Assembly (NCBI GenBank): GCA_021442155.1
Contig: CM038228.1
Location: forward strand, 10,829,179 to 10,893,178
DNA: 64,000 nt
Reading direction: 5' to 3'
DNA from: Cymbidium sinense
Taxonomy: Eukaryota; Streptophyta; Magnoliopsida; Asparagales; Orchidaceae
Positions 11,871 through 24,929 of this stretch are shown here, piece after piece. The position numbers and the translations under genes are program-made. The number at the start of each line of letters is the position of its first letter. The stretch's first letter is position 1. The notes below the pieces were generated by a model. The model ran no database searches. It saw only the letters and a list, made by a program, of their open reading frames with translations, and was not told the origin of the DNA.

Positions 11871-14800
11871 GGTGAAACCAAGTGGAAAGAGAGAGAGAGA
11901 GAGAATCAAAATTGCCAAAGACCATAAAATCTATCATGCATCTCCCCTTTCCTCACTTAGCTAGCTCGAGGTGGTCTGACCACCAAAATCAAATAACCAC
12001 CCTCTAATCACCATTAATGGTGATTTTGGCCACCATTAAGAGAGAAGAAAGGATGCTTCAAAACTCAAGTTTTAGCATTGGTCATCCTCTAGAAGCTCCA
12101 CTAAATGAATCAACCTATTCTCCACTCCTTTTTCATGAAACCACCCAAACCAAGCGATTTTGGTGAAGATTGTCGGGCTTCCAACGAGGAAAGAGTCTAT
12201 ATTCACTCCAAAGCTTTGTCTCACATCCAGCATTTTTGAATTGATTCGACCAATGCTTCGAGTGAGGTAATTTTGTCAATCTTTAGCCTGTCATAGGTCC
12301 CTTTATTTGTGATAATGCTCACACGATTTTAGGAATATCCATTAGATTTTGCACTTTATGTTTTAGTTGATCCTAATGTGAGCGCATTTTCAGCGGGATT
12401 CACTAATTGAGCCGAACGGATCTACGTCGATTTTCCCATTTGGGTTCACGGTTCATCGTGAAGCGATCTCGTCCGATCCCCATCAAAGATAGGATATTCA
12501 ATTGATTTTCTCAATTTCCATGTGGAGCTATGTTTAATGGGTCGACATTATAGCGTGATCCGGTCGATGTGGTTTATGTATAAAAATAGGGAGCTTTCGG
12601 TTTTAAAAAATACTTAAAATTGCCTAAAACTTCAAAAATTCATAAAAAATAGTCATCAAAAAATACAAATAAGGGCTCGTTGGATTTGTCTTTTTTTAGA
12701 GGAATCTAATAAACTAAAAGCCTTAATTTCTATTGTGTATTTTGAACTTAATTTATGTTTTAGTGAAAATCAATTTTCATTAATAATTAACCTATATTAT
12801 TGATGAAACTTTTATGGATTGAAATTGAGGTTAAAATACATATATCATAAATATTTCAGGTCGAAAGAATCTCTGGATTGGGAGATATTAAATTTTGAAG
12901 CTTAAATAGTCTATTTTAGTAAAAAATTAATAAATTTTATAAAATTATGGAAAATTATCGAAATGGCTTTAAAACACTTTAATTAACATCAGAGAGCTAA
13001 AAAATGGAACTCTTTGGATCTCAAAAATAACTAATATTATATTTGATTTAGTTTAATTAATATTTAAGAAATAATTAAAACCAACATTGATTTTATCAAA
13101 GCTAAAACTCAAATCAATATCAAACCGAACTCATGTAGATTAATATTCAAACTCCCATTAACTAAACTCTAGGTTGAATCAAACAAACTTGAACTTTAAT
13201 TTTTTAAAATCAAATCAAATGAGTTATCAACTAAATTAAGCATAAACCTAAAATTAATTACATGAAAACTAACTTAAGTATTTAATTAAACTCTAAATTA
13301 AACCATCAAAACCATCAATCATTAATTAAAGCTTAATCATGCTAGATCAAAAATTAGGTTTCAACTAAGGTTAACTAATTGATTTAAATAATTTAAAAAC
13401 ATAAAAAATCAATCGTAGTAAAGATTTGATTTTCCTTTTATTTAGCCTAAACTAAATTATGATTGATCTTTAATTAGGTTGGTCATCTAAGCTAAACATT
13501 TCATAAAATCAATTACAATAGATTAAATTTATAGTTAGTTAAAACCTTAATTAAAATCAACTATTGAATGAAAAAAAAAATTAATCAATCACAATAATCT
13601 TAAAATGAGTCAACCTTTTTAATCAAATTATGATTAACTCAACTAATCATCAATTAGATTTTGTTTATGTTAATCAATTAGGCAAGATAGACATCTAATT
13701 AAGCCAATAAATAACTATGTAATTAGGCTTAATTTAATTAATCATTCAATAAATTAAGCTCTTTAATTAAGTTCTTAATACAATTAATTGCTTAACAAGA
13801 TAAAGACTTAATTAATCGCCAATCTTATGTTAATTAATCATCCAATCAAATTAAACTTAATTAATCCTTGAACTAAGATAGACCTTTAATCAAATTGATA
13901 GTGAAATGTCGCATTAAGTTAATTAATTATCAAAACTATATTAAATTAAAGAAATCAATAAAGACTTAAAGAAAATTAAACTCAATTTGGATAAAGTAAT
14001 TCAAACAAGTACACTAAGACAACCAATAATCAAACCCTAATTATTTAGATTAATTAATCATTATAATCATGGACATCAAATTAATCACTCATCATACTTT
14101 AATTAAATTCAGATAAATATGGATTAATCAAATCTACAACATAATAATCAACTAATCTTCAAATAAACTTTAAAATTTAATCGAGAACATTCAATAATCA
14201 TTTATCAAATCTTAACTAAGCCTTAACTAGGTTTATCATTAAATCATTTAGTTTGGAACGAAACTAATCAAAGTCCTAATTACATAAGTTCACGTTTCCA
14301 TGTATAAATAATCAACTTAGTTAACTATACAAATCAAACTAATATAATTAAACCTATATCAAGCATTGAATCTTAACCATATAAAACCACTTAATAACTT
14401 AAACTCAATTGAATATTGGTTAAACATTAAACTTTAAATCAAATTGACCATAAATCAAACTAAATCAAATGAAACTAAAGTAAACCTTAATCAATTCAAT
14501 ATATAATCAAGTTAGGTTCAATACAATCTATTTGAATTAGATGAATTAATTAGTCATTAAACATACAAGTATAATAATCAAATTAAACATGAACTATTAT
14601 TCAAAGACATTGACCAAATTCTAATAAATGAATCAAATTAAATGAAACTCTAAATGCAAACAACCAAATTTAATTGAATTCAAAATAAACATTTAATTCA
14701 CTTAACCTAAGCAAATCCATAAACTAATAAAACTTACCAAATCAAATCAATTAAGTCACCTTAAAAGATTTAATTAAATAATCCTCAAACTAAAACTAAT

Positions 14801-15034
14801 ATATAAATCAAATCACCAAATCTAGTAAACCAAATGGTCAAACTCTTAATTAGAATCAAAATAAGAAATTGCTTTGAACCTTGATCAAATAAGAAGTTAA
14901 TTAAAATAAAATATTTTAACTAAATCAAATCAATCTAAATGAAAAGATGAAATCAATAAATTTAAATAACATTAAAATAATTTAATCAATATCATATAAA
15001 TTAAAATCTTAAATCGAAACCCAAGAGAAAAGAA

Positions 15035-15465
15035 TTAGATATTAATTCAAAGGATATTGAATTATCAAAATTTAATTAAATCAAAACATCTAATCCAAAA
15101 TTAATCAATCAAAATACATGTAGTTAAACAAACTTAAACTTTATTAGATATTAATTCAAAGGATATTGAATTATCAAAATTTAATTAAATCAAAACATCT
15201 AATTCAAAATTAATCAAAATACATGAAGTTAAAAACTTAAACTTTATTAGATATTAATTCAAAGAATATTGAATTATCCAAATTTAATTAAATCAAAACA
15301 TCTAATCCAAAATTAATCAATCAAAATACATGAAGTTAAACAAACTTAAACTTTATTAGATATTAATTCAAAGGATATTGAATTATCAAAATTTAATTAA
15401 ATCAAATCATCTAATTAAAAATTAATCAATCAAAATACATGAAGTTAAACAAACTGAAATTTTAA
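15035..15465 (+). repeat. Four tandem copies of a 103-109 bp unit
   Basis: The unit starts TTAGATATTAATTCAAAG and recurs at about 15035, 15144, 15247 and 15356, with few differences. It lies in the AT-rich zone of the LTR-like copy and is absent from the matching zone of the reverse copy (31560-32700), so it is a local expansion that helps explain the length difference. Confidence 0.9.
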
Positions 15466-17854
15466 AATCTAAATCAAATCAAACAAACATTAATCAAATC
15501 ATTTTAGTTGAATCATTTACATAAATTCAAATGGACTAATTATGATACTTGGTTCTTAGTTAGTAGAATAAACTTTTATCTCAAGATGAAAGTTTCATTA
15601 TATTAGGATTAGAATATTGAATGAAATGGATTCTATCCTAAGCAGAATTTATCTTATTCTTCATTCTTTAAAATTTAAATTCAACTTAAACATAAAAAAT
15701 GAACTTAAAATTGAAACAAAAAAAATCTATTAAATTATTTAAATCGAAACTACCCAATGGTAAAATTGAACATAGTATGAATTCAAATCAAACTTAAAAT
15801 GAAACAAAGCCTAGAACAGACTTGCCATACAAGCCTTCTAAGCAAACACATTAAGTCACTACTTCTAGCTTTAGGTTAGGACGGTGTGTGTAATATTGTT
15901 TTGTTTTATTTTGTGATGTAATATTTTAGACTGGATGTTAGGTTGTTGATAGTTTAACATTATTTTTTACAGGATATTATGCTTAAGGGGTTGCTGTAAA
16001 AATAAATATAAATGTTTTACTTGCAAGTTGCTTATCCCCCTAAGCATAATCCAAGTTAGGACATATGGGCTTGATTACCCATGTACAGGGTGCTAAGTCA
16101 AAATTATGAAATATAACTTCTTGGGTTGTATGTATGTTTAGCTAACCTTTGTTTTGCATGTATAGTTAGATTTACTTTCATATAAGATGTAATTTTGCAA
16201 TAGAAAATAGGATAAGTGCTATGGGAGATTAGGATGAGCAATGGATAGAAGGTTTTGTCCTAGAGTGCCCTATGATGCCTTTGGAGTAAATCAAATCAAA
16301 AGAAAGAGAAGGACATGAAGAAATGAAGAAAAGAAGACCCCCATAGCATGTATTCAATTTCAATTGTAACTATTCTTTTATATTTCCGGATGTATAAGGG
16401 TAGAGCCCCATCTTTTCTCTCTTTTGGGGTTAATGGTACACTTGCATCGACCTTTTATTAGTTTGTGGTAGTCTATAAAATTGTTTGATGTTGTGTTTAC
16501 ATTGCACACTAGAATTGCATACTTTTCTAGTTTCTTCATGTTTGATGTTTGAATGTAGCTGGATGCGATAGGCTCTTAGGATAAAATTAATTTTTTCTAC
16601 CTAATTAATAATTCATAATTAAAATTTAAAATAACTCATAACCTCATCAATAATCCTATGACATAAATAAGATAATTAAAAGATTTAGTAACCCTTTAGT
16701 TGTATGTTGTATGCCTCATCATGCATGTCATATTCCTTCTTTCTCGAATATGGGGGATCTTCATCCTTGCACGATAGGGGAATGCTTGACCTGTGAAGGC
16801 ATCCCTTGTGGTGGAGATACCCTCTTCGTTGATTTAGCCCCATAACACTATTTCATCATGCATTTAGGCATAAAATCTCAAGCCTTTTCCAAATGAATAT
16901 GTCAAAATGAAATGAAATTTATAAAATTTTGCACTTTAGAGTAAGTCATATCATACCACTCATGCTCTAGTCTCTTAGAGTGGGTTTAAGACTTTAGTTT
17001 CTTCCAATTAAATAATACTCAACCATCTTGCAATTTTATAAGATCACTACATGATTTTGAATGGTAGAGGTGTTAGTAGCTCTAGGTTGTAAGTCCAGAA
17101 GTCGGACAGTTTATTCTCTCTTATGGAGATAAACCCTTATGTCCGCTTTATGCTTAGATTTTGGTCGTGCTCTAACTTGTGTTAGAGCTCCCTAGATTTA
17201 GATCCGAGGTTCCTAGTTTCCTTTCTACAAGTTTAAATCTTCACCTCTTAGGCATTTTCATAATCTTGTGTTGATGGACTATAGGCCATTCTAATAGAAT
17301 TTCAACTCAAAAAATAAATCTTCTCACTTTCAAACATGTAAAGCCTTACCATAGGTAGATTGAAGTGCTCACTAGGCTTCTATCATGAGCACCCTACTTA
17401 TTCTCCTTTGGATTCTAAAATAAGTCTTTCCAATTGAACAATCTCACTTAATTGTCAAAAAAAAAAATCCTTTGATAGTCTTAACTTTGAAATCTTTGAA
17501 GATAATTGCTTACTTTAATCGAGAGTGTTCTTAAGAAATTCATATTCATTAGGATGTAATTAACTATAGAGGCTTGCCTCCATAGGGAACTTAAGAACCC
17601 AGCTTAAAATAAACTCTGCTTTACTTTTCCATGTAAAGTAAGGGGAAAGATCTCTGGTATATTAAATACCCATCATGCCTTTGGAGTCCTTATTAGATGA
17701 TAGGTCTATTATAGAATGATGTTTCTATCTTTCGAGATAGTACATCATACCTTAACATTGTACCCGATCACTTCAATAAGTACCCCCTAAGATTTGCATG
17801 GTGTCCCCACATCCAAAATTAAAACACCACATCTTCCAATCAGGCCATAGGTAA

Positions 17855-18310
17855 GACTATAAAAAAAGCTCGTTATTTATGAACAACTTATGTTCAGCTT
17901 GTTCATTAAGCAAACAAGTCGAACACAAATAAATATTTTAAGCTCGATTTATGAATGAGCTGAACATGTATAATCCTTCATTTGATCATGTTCAACATGT
18001 CTTTGATCAATATATATATATATATTATATATATACATACATACATATGTACATACATACAAAATAATTTCATAGTAAGCATGGCTTAGAGGTTGGAGCT
18101 TTTGCCATGCAAAAAATTGATCCAGGTTCAAATTCTTCACCTTCCATATGTTTTTGGATTATTACTTTTTCAAGCCATTTCAAGCAATGCAAGCTTAACA
18201 CAAACACTAAAATTAAAGCCATTTCGAACACAAATAGAGAAATTTCTAAATGAACCAAACAGAAATAAAGGTTCAGCTCGCTCAAGCTCAGCACATTTAT
18301 ACCCCTAACC
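17855..18310. mobile_element. hAT-like MITE with AGCTCGTT / GAACGAGCT-type ends
   Basis: It starts near AAGCTCGTTATTTATGAAC and ends GGTTCAGCTCGCTCAAGCTC followed by TTTATACCCCTAA. Strings of TTATGAAC, GTTCAGCTTG, TCGAACACAAATAAA and GAGCTGAACATG are typical of a common class of plant hAT-related non-autonomous elements. An AT/CATA microsatellite (18010-18060) and a tRNA-like segment lie in the middle. Exact terminal repeats and target duplication were not established. Confidence 0.5.
18075..18148 (+). ncRNA. tRNA-like segment (possible SINE head or tRNA pseudogene)
   Basis: TGGCTTAGAGGTTGG (about 18083-18097) resembles an internal RNA polymerase III A box, and GGTTCAAATTC (about 18125-18135) a B box, with spacing like that of a tRNA. 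A weak anticodon-like stem of T4/A4 surrounds GCCATGC. The conserved T before the anticodon is missing and I cannot form a full acceptor stem, so this is not called as a functional tRNA. Confidence 0.35.
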
Positions 18311-18504
18311 ATAGTCCAATAAATGTCCTAATAGACATCAGTTACAACTTGATGGAGAAATTAAATGAGATCTTTGGCATGGATTTGCCCAAGAAGTTGG
18401 AGTGGAATATTTCGCTACTAATGAAGGAGAATCAATAAACTACGTTATAAAATAACTCCTATTTGCTCTTAGGTGGCCCAATAATTGACAAAGGCTTGCA
18501 ATAT
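18311..18504. other. Unassigned stretch between MITE and LTR-like copy
   Basis: A short open frame (18250-18438, +) crosses the MITE border and reads like chance coding. No family is recognised. Confidence 0.3.
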
Positions 18505-20787
18505 TTAAGACTCATTGTTATTGACCTCACTTTTGGAGTGACGATTCATTCTTCCTATCGTAGATTTAGGGATTTTATAGACACTAGAATCTTCTTAGTC
18601 ATAGAAAACTTTTAGTGATTATGTGAACACTAAACCCAAGCCTAGAGACTTAGGAAGGTGTACCATAGGTTTAGGCTATAGGACCAAAAGAACCTACCTA
18701 TCCTATGGCCTAAACCAAAACTTATGCTTATCCACTTATGAAAAATCAAACTCAAACCAATATAATCAAACCCAATTAGATTTCATTTCATATCCAAGCC
18801 AAAATGATTTGAACCAAATCCATCTTAATCCCATAACCCAATCCTATGGAATCAACCCAAAGCCCCTTTAATTAAAAAACCCAATTGATTTTCACAAAAG
18901 CATTCCAAACCATTCAATACATCTTTTCAAACTATTCAAAACCTACAATCAAGTCAAACCAATTCAATTAACCTAGCCCATTTGACCTTAAATTCAAATT
19001 AATTGCAATCGAGTCATCAATCAATCATCAATTATCAAACTTAATTCAACCCAATTCAACCTAATCCAACTCAAATTGACCCATTTGGTTCACTTGACCC
19101 AAAGTGACTTAAATGACACATTTGATCCAAACTTCAATCCCCAAATTGGATTGAACCAACTAATTCAATACATACAATGATTGTTGATTACCCTTGATTA
19201 TTCAATTACAATCAATTGGGTCAAACCAAGCTAATTTGATCACATGACCCAAGTTGACTCATTTGAGCCTATATGAACTAATTAGACCAAACTTCATTAG
19301 AACACAATTGATTGAAACCAATGCCTTGATCGATCATAAATTGAGTATTGAATATGATTCAACCATCAGTCAAGCCAAACAAAGTCCAATTGGATTTTTG
19401 ACCCAAGTTGACCTAATTTGACCTAAAAGGCTAAATCATTGAAACTAATGGATCAAATCCATCATGAATTGATTATTGAACATGATCAAACCTTCAATTG
19501 AATCTAATTTGATCAAACCAATCCAATTGACCCATTTAGCCCAAATTGAGCTAAATCATTTCCAAATCCAAATTAATTGAAATCAATACCTACAATCATT
19601 CTCAAATCTTCAATTGAATCTAAACCAACCCCTAACTCAAGCTAATTTGGCCAAATTGACCAAATTGGTTAACATAGCCCATTTGACCCAAATGAACCCA
19701 TGTGAGCCAAAATCAAATCCACTTCAAATCAATCTAATTGAACCTAAACATCCCAAATGATCATTTGAACATGACCTAATCCTTAGTTTGATCCAATTTG
19801 ACCCATGGGTCAACCAAGGCCAAATGAACCCAATTTGAACTACGTGGGTCAAATTGACCAAGCCCAAACCCAACCAAACTTGGAATGAATCCTTGGGTCA
19901 CCATGGGTCAGCCCAAATGAACCCAACCCATGCTTGACCCGAATTAGGCCAAAATCAATTGGGTAAACCCCTCCAAATGAGACAAAATCCCCATTTGGAT
20001 GGTCAAACCCACTCTCCAACCCTTGGAGGCCACTCCAAGCAGTTGTAAGTGCAGAAGAGTCAGATATATTTATTCTCTCTTATGGAGGTAGACCATTGTA
20101 TCCCCCTTTCCACTTAGATTTAGGTCGCTCTCTTAGCTTGTGCTAAAGCATCTTAGATTTAGGATCTGAGCTTGCTTATTTCCTTAGGGCTACGAGTATA
20201 AATCCTCACCTCTTAGGCATTTCCATAATCTTGTGTTGATGGACTATAAGCCCTAACATTCTAATAAAATTTTAACTCAAATTAATTAAACTATCTCTCT
20301 CAAACATATAAAGCCTCACCATAGGGTAGATTGGAGTGCTCACTAGGCTTCCTAGTATTATGAGTGCTCTCTACTTCTTCTCCCTTGGAATCCAAAAATA
20401 AGTTATTTCAATTGAACATTCCCACTTGATTTTTCAAAAATAACCAATCCATTGATAGTTTAGCTTTCAAATCTTTGGAGGTATGAATGACTACTTTAAT
20501 CGAGAGTTTTCTTAAAAAATCTCATTTCCTAGGATGTAATTAACTATGAAAGCTTGCTTCCATAAGGAATTAAAGAATTTGATATAAGATAAACCCTGCT
20601 TTACTTTTTCATGTAAAGTAGGAGAAAAATCTTTGGTATATACGAAGACCCATCTGCCTTAGGAGTCCTTATTAAGTGATTAGGTCCATTATAGGGTGGT
20701 ATTTTCCAGCTTTCAAGATGGTACATCATACCTTAATATCATACCTGATCACTTCAATAAGCACCCCCTAAGATCTGTGTGTGTCCA
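18505..20787 (+). mobile_element. Internally deleted LTR-like copy, presumed 5' LTR of element B
   Basis: The shared start block (TTGACCTCACTTTTGGAGTG near 18519) and the TTGACC zone run to about 20010. The sequence then jumps directly to the conserved 3' zone at AGCAGTTGTAAGTGCAGAAG, which matches about 17085 of the 7.4 kb copy and about 8480 of the first copy. About 5 kb of middle sequence is therefore missing. The 3' part keeps CATTTCCATAATCTTGTG and AAGATGGTACATCATACC. It ends TGTGTGTCCA, then CC, then TGGCATCGAGG, so a CA terminus followed two bases later by a TGG that could begin a primer binding site. That reading is tentative. Confidence 0.6.
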
Positions 20788-21420
20788 CCTGGCATCGAGG
20801 GTTGGAAGGATAGTGGACTCCACTAAGGATTGTTCCTCTCTATCTTTAGTAGTCAATCATCATCTAAAAGTATTGATAGTGGAATTATATTTCATATAAG
20901 CCTAAGGCTATCTTTCTTTCCATCGAATACTTTGCTTATTTCATCCTTAAGCAAGGATGGCCAACATCTTTTAAGTTTTTAGACCTCACTCCAAGTAGAA
21001 CTTAAAACTCATATTGGACCTCCAATAGGTAAAAAAATTAACTAAATAAATTACCTAAAATATAAACAAAACAAAATCAACAACCTCTTACCACTAGCTT
21101 GGAGAAGCAAGGTTCATTCAACATTCTCCCAAAATTCCAATGTCCAAAGCAAAAAGAAGCTTCTCCAAAATTCCAAACTTCTCCCAAACAAATGAACCCC
21201 ATTTAGCATAATCAAATTTATTAAATGAGGGTCTCCATTCAAAATCAAAAAATCAATCAAACAAACAACAAACCTCATTTAGCATAATCAAATTTGTTAA
21301 ATGAGAGTTCCAATTCAAAATCAAAAGTCAAGTCAAGTCAACAAAATTAAAGCAAAAGTCTAACTCCATGTCTCTTTCAATAGTGTGAGACATACAAGCC
21401 CCGCTTTTCTCTTTCCTTTC
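20788..21420 (+). other. Leader of element B with two hairpin units
   Basis: A candidate primer binding site TGGCATCGAGGG starts at 20790; I could not match it to a tRNA with confidence. Two stem-loop units like those of 1-1800 lie at about 21193-21240 and 21268-21315, with loop TAATCAAATT and arms of the CATTTAGCA / TGTTAAATG kind. The array here is contracted to two clear units, against about 20 in element A. Confidence 0.55.
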
Positions 21421-21429
21421 TTCAGTCAA

Positions 21430-23300
21430 CATTATGCCATCCAAAAAGTTGTTCTTTTCCTTCTCCTCTGGTGTAGATTTGGCTCTGGATCAGTCCATAC
21501 TCACCACCACCCCCATCATCAAGTTTGGCCTTAGCTTTGAGCATTTTAAAGTCACTTGTGAGAGACCTGTCCTCACCATAGTTAGCTGATAGGAGGTGAC
21601 AGACAAGAAGCAACTCCTACAGTTTGATTTGCACTCAGATTTTGAGTTCCTCTCACTAAAGAAGAAGGTAATAGAGGTTCTCTTACTTATTTTGCCAGTT
21701 GTGCCTACTGTAGTCTCAACACAAGATAGTACCACCTCTATAGTTTCCCCTTCTCTGAAGGGAAAGACTATCTTAGCTTCCTAGATAGTTTTCACCACAT
21801 TTTAAGTCAGTTCTAGTTCTCGTCTGGCTCCATTGACTAAAACCCAACACTATAATAAGAACAGAAAAAATTAAAAGACATTACGAGCATGTGGCAAAGG
21901 AGGTAGAAGAAGCCTCCCATGTGGTTAAGGAGGGTTCCCTCTGAGGCCTCTCCCTTCTTGGTGGCGTGGGTTTCACCCCTCTCAGCCTCAAAAGGAGAGG
22001 ACTATAGAAAGATTGTTCCATTACCCCCAGCATCTATAGAGTATAAGACATCAGCTAGGGAGAGGAAGAGCCCTATGTTGGTCTATGATATGTGCTCAAG
22101 AGAGTTGGGAGAGCCCACGGATGCTTGGAGTCTAGCACTTTACATAATCTGAGGAGGTTAATCCATAGGAGAGTTAGGGATCATATTCATAGGGAGCAAG
22201 AGGGACGGGAAGGTTGGGAGGAGGTTTGCCAGGTAGTTGGTGGCATCCTCTTTGATTGACCATTCTGATTGGCAAGCTAGTAGAGCCAATCAATCTGACC
22301 GTATAGTACTCACTGGTTCTAGCAGCAGTAGGAGGAGATCTTTGGCTGAGAGGCAGCCAGTGTCACCCCCATCACACCACTCCACTTGCCAACCACCTTC
22401 ACTAGTTCATGTTCCACTATCTCAAGTCCCACCAAGTTCCACAAGCCCAAATCTAGAGAGAGAGCTTCTTGCTTGGTAATCCGATTATGGCCCAAGGACC
22501 CCCCCACTTCATCTACTCCACCCATTAGAGTGAGGTTGAGCTACTTTGCTCGACCTTCCATCCCAACGGTAGTGAAGAAGGAGTGGCAGCCCAAGAGTGT
22601 CATGGTTGCTCCACCACCGTAATTGGAGGAGGAGAAGGGAGGGGATACCGAGGTGACCCCCATGGCTATTGAGTCAGTCAGGGAGAGTACTTCGCATGTT
22701 CAAAGCATTCAGTGCATAGCTTCTACAGAGCTCAGTCCATTAGTCAATCACCATTCAGCCTATGTTCCAGTAGCACCAAATCGGGTGGACGACCAATCTT
22801 TGGATAATATTTTGGAGGACTATCATTCCGTGGTGAGGCAAATAGTTGGGGATGATCAGTCTGACCAAGAAGAGGGGTAGGGTAGACTTTGATGCCGATA
22901 AGGATGACATGTTTGATGACTTAGCACAAGTCCACATGGTAGATACTAGAGGATCCTTGCATAGCAACAGCTAGCGGGGAAGGTAATTGAGGAAGGTGAG
23001 CCATCAGACTCAACTCAATGCCTCCTCCAACAAATCAAGTAGAAAGATGATTAGATTGATAGAATGGAGAGAAGAGTGGAAGAGTTGATGGTAGTGATCC
23101 TAGCCTTGCAGAACCAAGCCCCAACTTCAAAACCCTTCCCTCATGGAGGCCAATCGGCCTGAGCTAGTACATACCCTAGATCATCCCAAGTGCACTCCTA
23201 TGGATGAGGATGCTAGTAGTTTGCATAGAAAGGTCACCAATAGCACCTCCATGCATGAAAAAATATAAAATAAATGGTGCAATAGTAGGTGAAGGAAGCA
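21430..23300 (+). pseudogene. Element B gag, N-terminal part (degenerate)
   Basis: Several short open frames in changing phase (21596-21784, 21919-22152, 22237-22479, 22386-22622, 22623-22880). Ser/Pro/His-rich around 22320-22450 and acidic around 22750-22870 (VDDQSLDNILEDYHSVVR, then GDDQSDQEEG). It matches element A 2156-3560 in order and composition. No domain is known for this part. Repeated frame changes show it is not translatable as one protein. Confidence 0.5.
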
Positions 23301-23309
23301 TTGGCACAA

Positions 23310-23880
23310 TCTCGAGGGAGCTCATCTATTCCAGACCCTACCCAGAAGAATTTGTTGTAGTTCAATACCCCAAGGATTTTGAGCCACCATCCTTCAAGGT
23401 CTTTGATGGAAGTGGGAACCCAAGATAGTATTTAGCTCATTTTGAGCGGTTGTTTACGCCATGATAGTGATGCATTACTCTTCCGCCATTTGTTAATAGC
23501 CTTTAAGGGTAGCTTTTGATTGGTACCAAATAACCCAATGATTCAGTGAAGTCCTTTGTAGAGTTGGAGCATCTCTTCATCAAGAGATTTGCAGGAGCTC
23601 AGCAAAGGGTAACTATAGGTGACCTCGTTGTAGAGAGAAATAGCTTTAACAAATCACTTATTGATTATATTCTTAGATGGCGCAACCTAAGTATGAAATT
23701 CAAACTGTAACTGCAGGAGAAGCAAGCTATTGAGATGCTACAAAAGAATATCCATGGCCCGATCACCTTCATGCTCAAAAGTTTTATCATTAAGATATTT
23801 AAGAAGTTAATTAGTAAGATGGCTAACCTATTAGAGGAAGCCAAATAGTTACCCTTCTCAAGACCATCCAAGCCTCAAAA
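23310..23880 (+). pseudogene. gag: Element B gag domain (broken)
   Basis: Translation gives PEEFVVVQYPKDFEPPSFKV, FDGSGNPR, a stop, YLAHFE, then DSDALLFRHL. The DNA from 23510 still matches the Trp-Tyr, ELEHLFIKRFAGAQQ and NIHGPITFMLK stretches, but in shifted frames. A deletion near 23455 removes part of the segment between the HFE and DSDALL motifs, compared with element A. Order and content identify the retrotransposon gag domain; several stops and shifts show it is dead. Confidence 0.8.
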
Positions 23881-24929
23881 GGTTTTTAAGAAGAAGCCAG
23901 GGATTGTAGTGACATTTGATAAGGGGAAGTAGCCAGTGAGAGCATAGTTTGAGAGATCCAGACACTAGCAGCCTCCACTACCGCCTCCTCTTCTATTACA
24001 ACGGCCGCCACCACATCATCCTACATAGCAGTGGTACCAGTATCCACCGCCAAGTAGCTACTTTTCACCTACTCTTACCTATAAACTCAACAAACAATAC
24101 TCATTCAAGAGAGAGGTAGTCAAAAAGATCTTTAAGAACCTTCTTAAGAAGCCTAATTTTTAGCTACCTGAACTTAGAAAGCCAGAGAAAGTGGGCATGA
24201 GTGATGATCCTAACTTACGCCCTACCAGCATGTTAGGCCATGTCTTAGGATTGTCTCACTTTTAAGGATTGGCTTGAGGGTAGCTACAAGTTAGAGCCAT
24301 AGTTATCCCTAAGGAATACATAGCAACCTTCTAGTTCTCAAAGTAATCTTTAGGGATACATCCGATCATCTTAGGATAAAAGAAGGTTGAGATATTTCTT
24401 TATCTCATACCTCTAAAAAAATAATTTTCAAAATCAAGAAACTTTCTTTTTGGGTGCACTCAAACCTCCAACATCAAGGAAGGTTTGTTAATTGTGAAGG
24501 ATAACTCGGGGAGGTAAAGCCCAAAAGAGTAGCAACAACATTCACTTGCCTAAGATAGATTCATAGTGCAACCAGTCCGAGTCCAACACTCCTTCCATCG
24601 CATTATTACTACCACATCTACTTCTCCACCTCCATGAGCATTGTATCGATGAGGGCCCTCATACCACTTATTTTTTGATTTCTATCATGTACCACCACCA
24701 AAATTAAAGAAATCAATGAAAAAGATTGATTCCACTTAGATTCTACCTCTTAGAGTAGCACCTTAGGATAAGGGAAAATAGGTCATTAGTTATAGTGAGC
24801 AGATAGCCCCCCACAAGATGCTCCACCCATAGATATGCTCATGAAGGACTAGCCCAAAGTTGGCTACAATGTCCTTTCACACCTTAGAAAGTTGTGTCTA
24901 AGTTAAGCATATATGATGCCCTTGTCTTA
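23881..24929 (+). pseudogene. Element B gag-protease linker (degenerate)
   Basis: Proline-rich remnants (about 23960-24060), then a segment matching the C frame at 44304-44495: EKVGMSDDPNLRPTSMLGHV near 24187-24240. The Cys/His knuckle is damaged here. From 24300 to 24900 the DNA is weakly similar to 43270-44300 in reverse but has no open frame of note. It would correspond to the linker between the nucleocapsid-like part and the protease. Confidence 0.45.

Larger units (their letters stand above)
10350..17809 (+). mobile_element. LTR-like copy, about 7.4 kb, without internal region
   Basis: It begins near the shared start block (TTGACCTCACTTTTGGAGTG at 10363) and ends ATGGTGTCCCCA near 17809. 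The order is: conserved start 10350-10540, TTGACC-rich zone 10560-11870, moderately complex zone 11870-12560, very AT-rich zone 12600-15500, then a conserved 3' zone 15560-17809 with CATAATCTTGTGTTGATGGA and TTTCGAGATAGTACATCAT. The reverse-oriented copy 29165-35570 has the same order but a shorter AT-rich zone. No gag-pol follows before the next LTR-like copy, so this may be a solo LTR. I see no protein. Confidence 0.6.

Noticed and set aside
18075..18148. Functional tRNA gene
   Set aside because: No complete acceptor stem and the anticodon loop lacks the conserved T; only promoter-like boxes remain.
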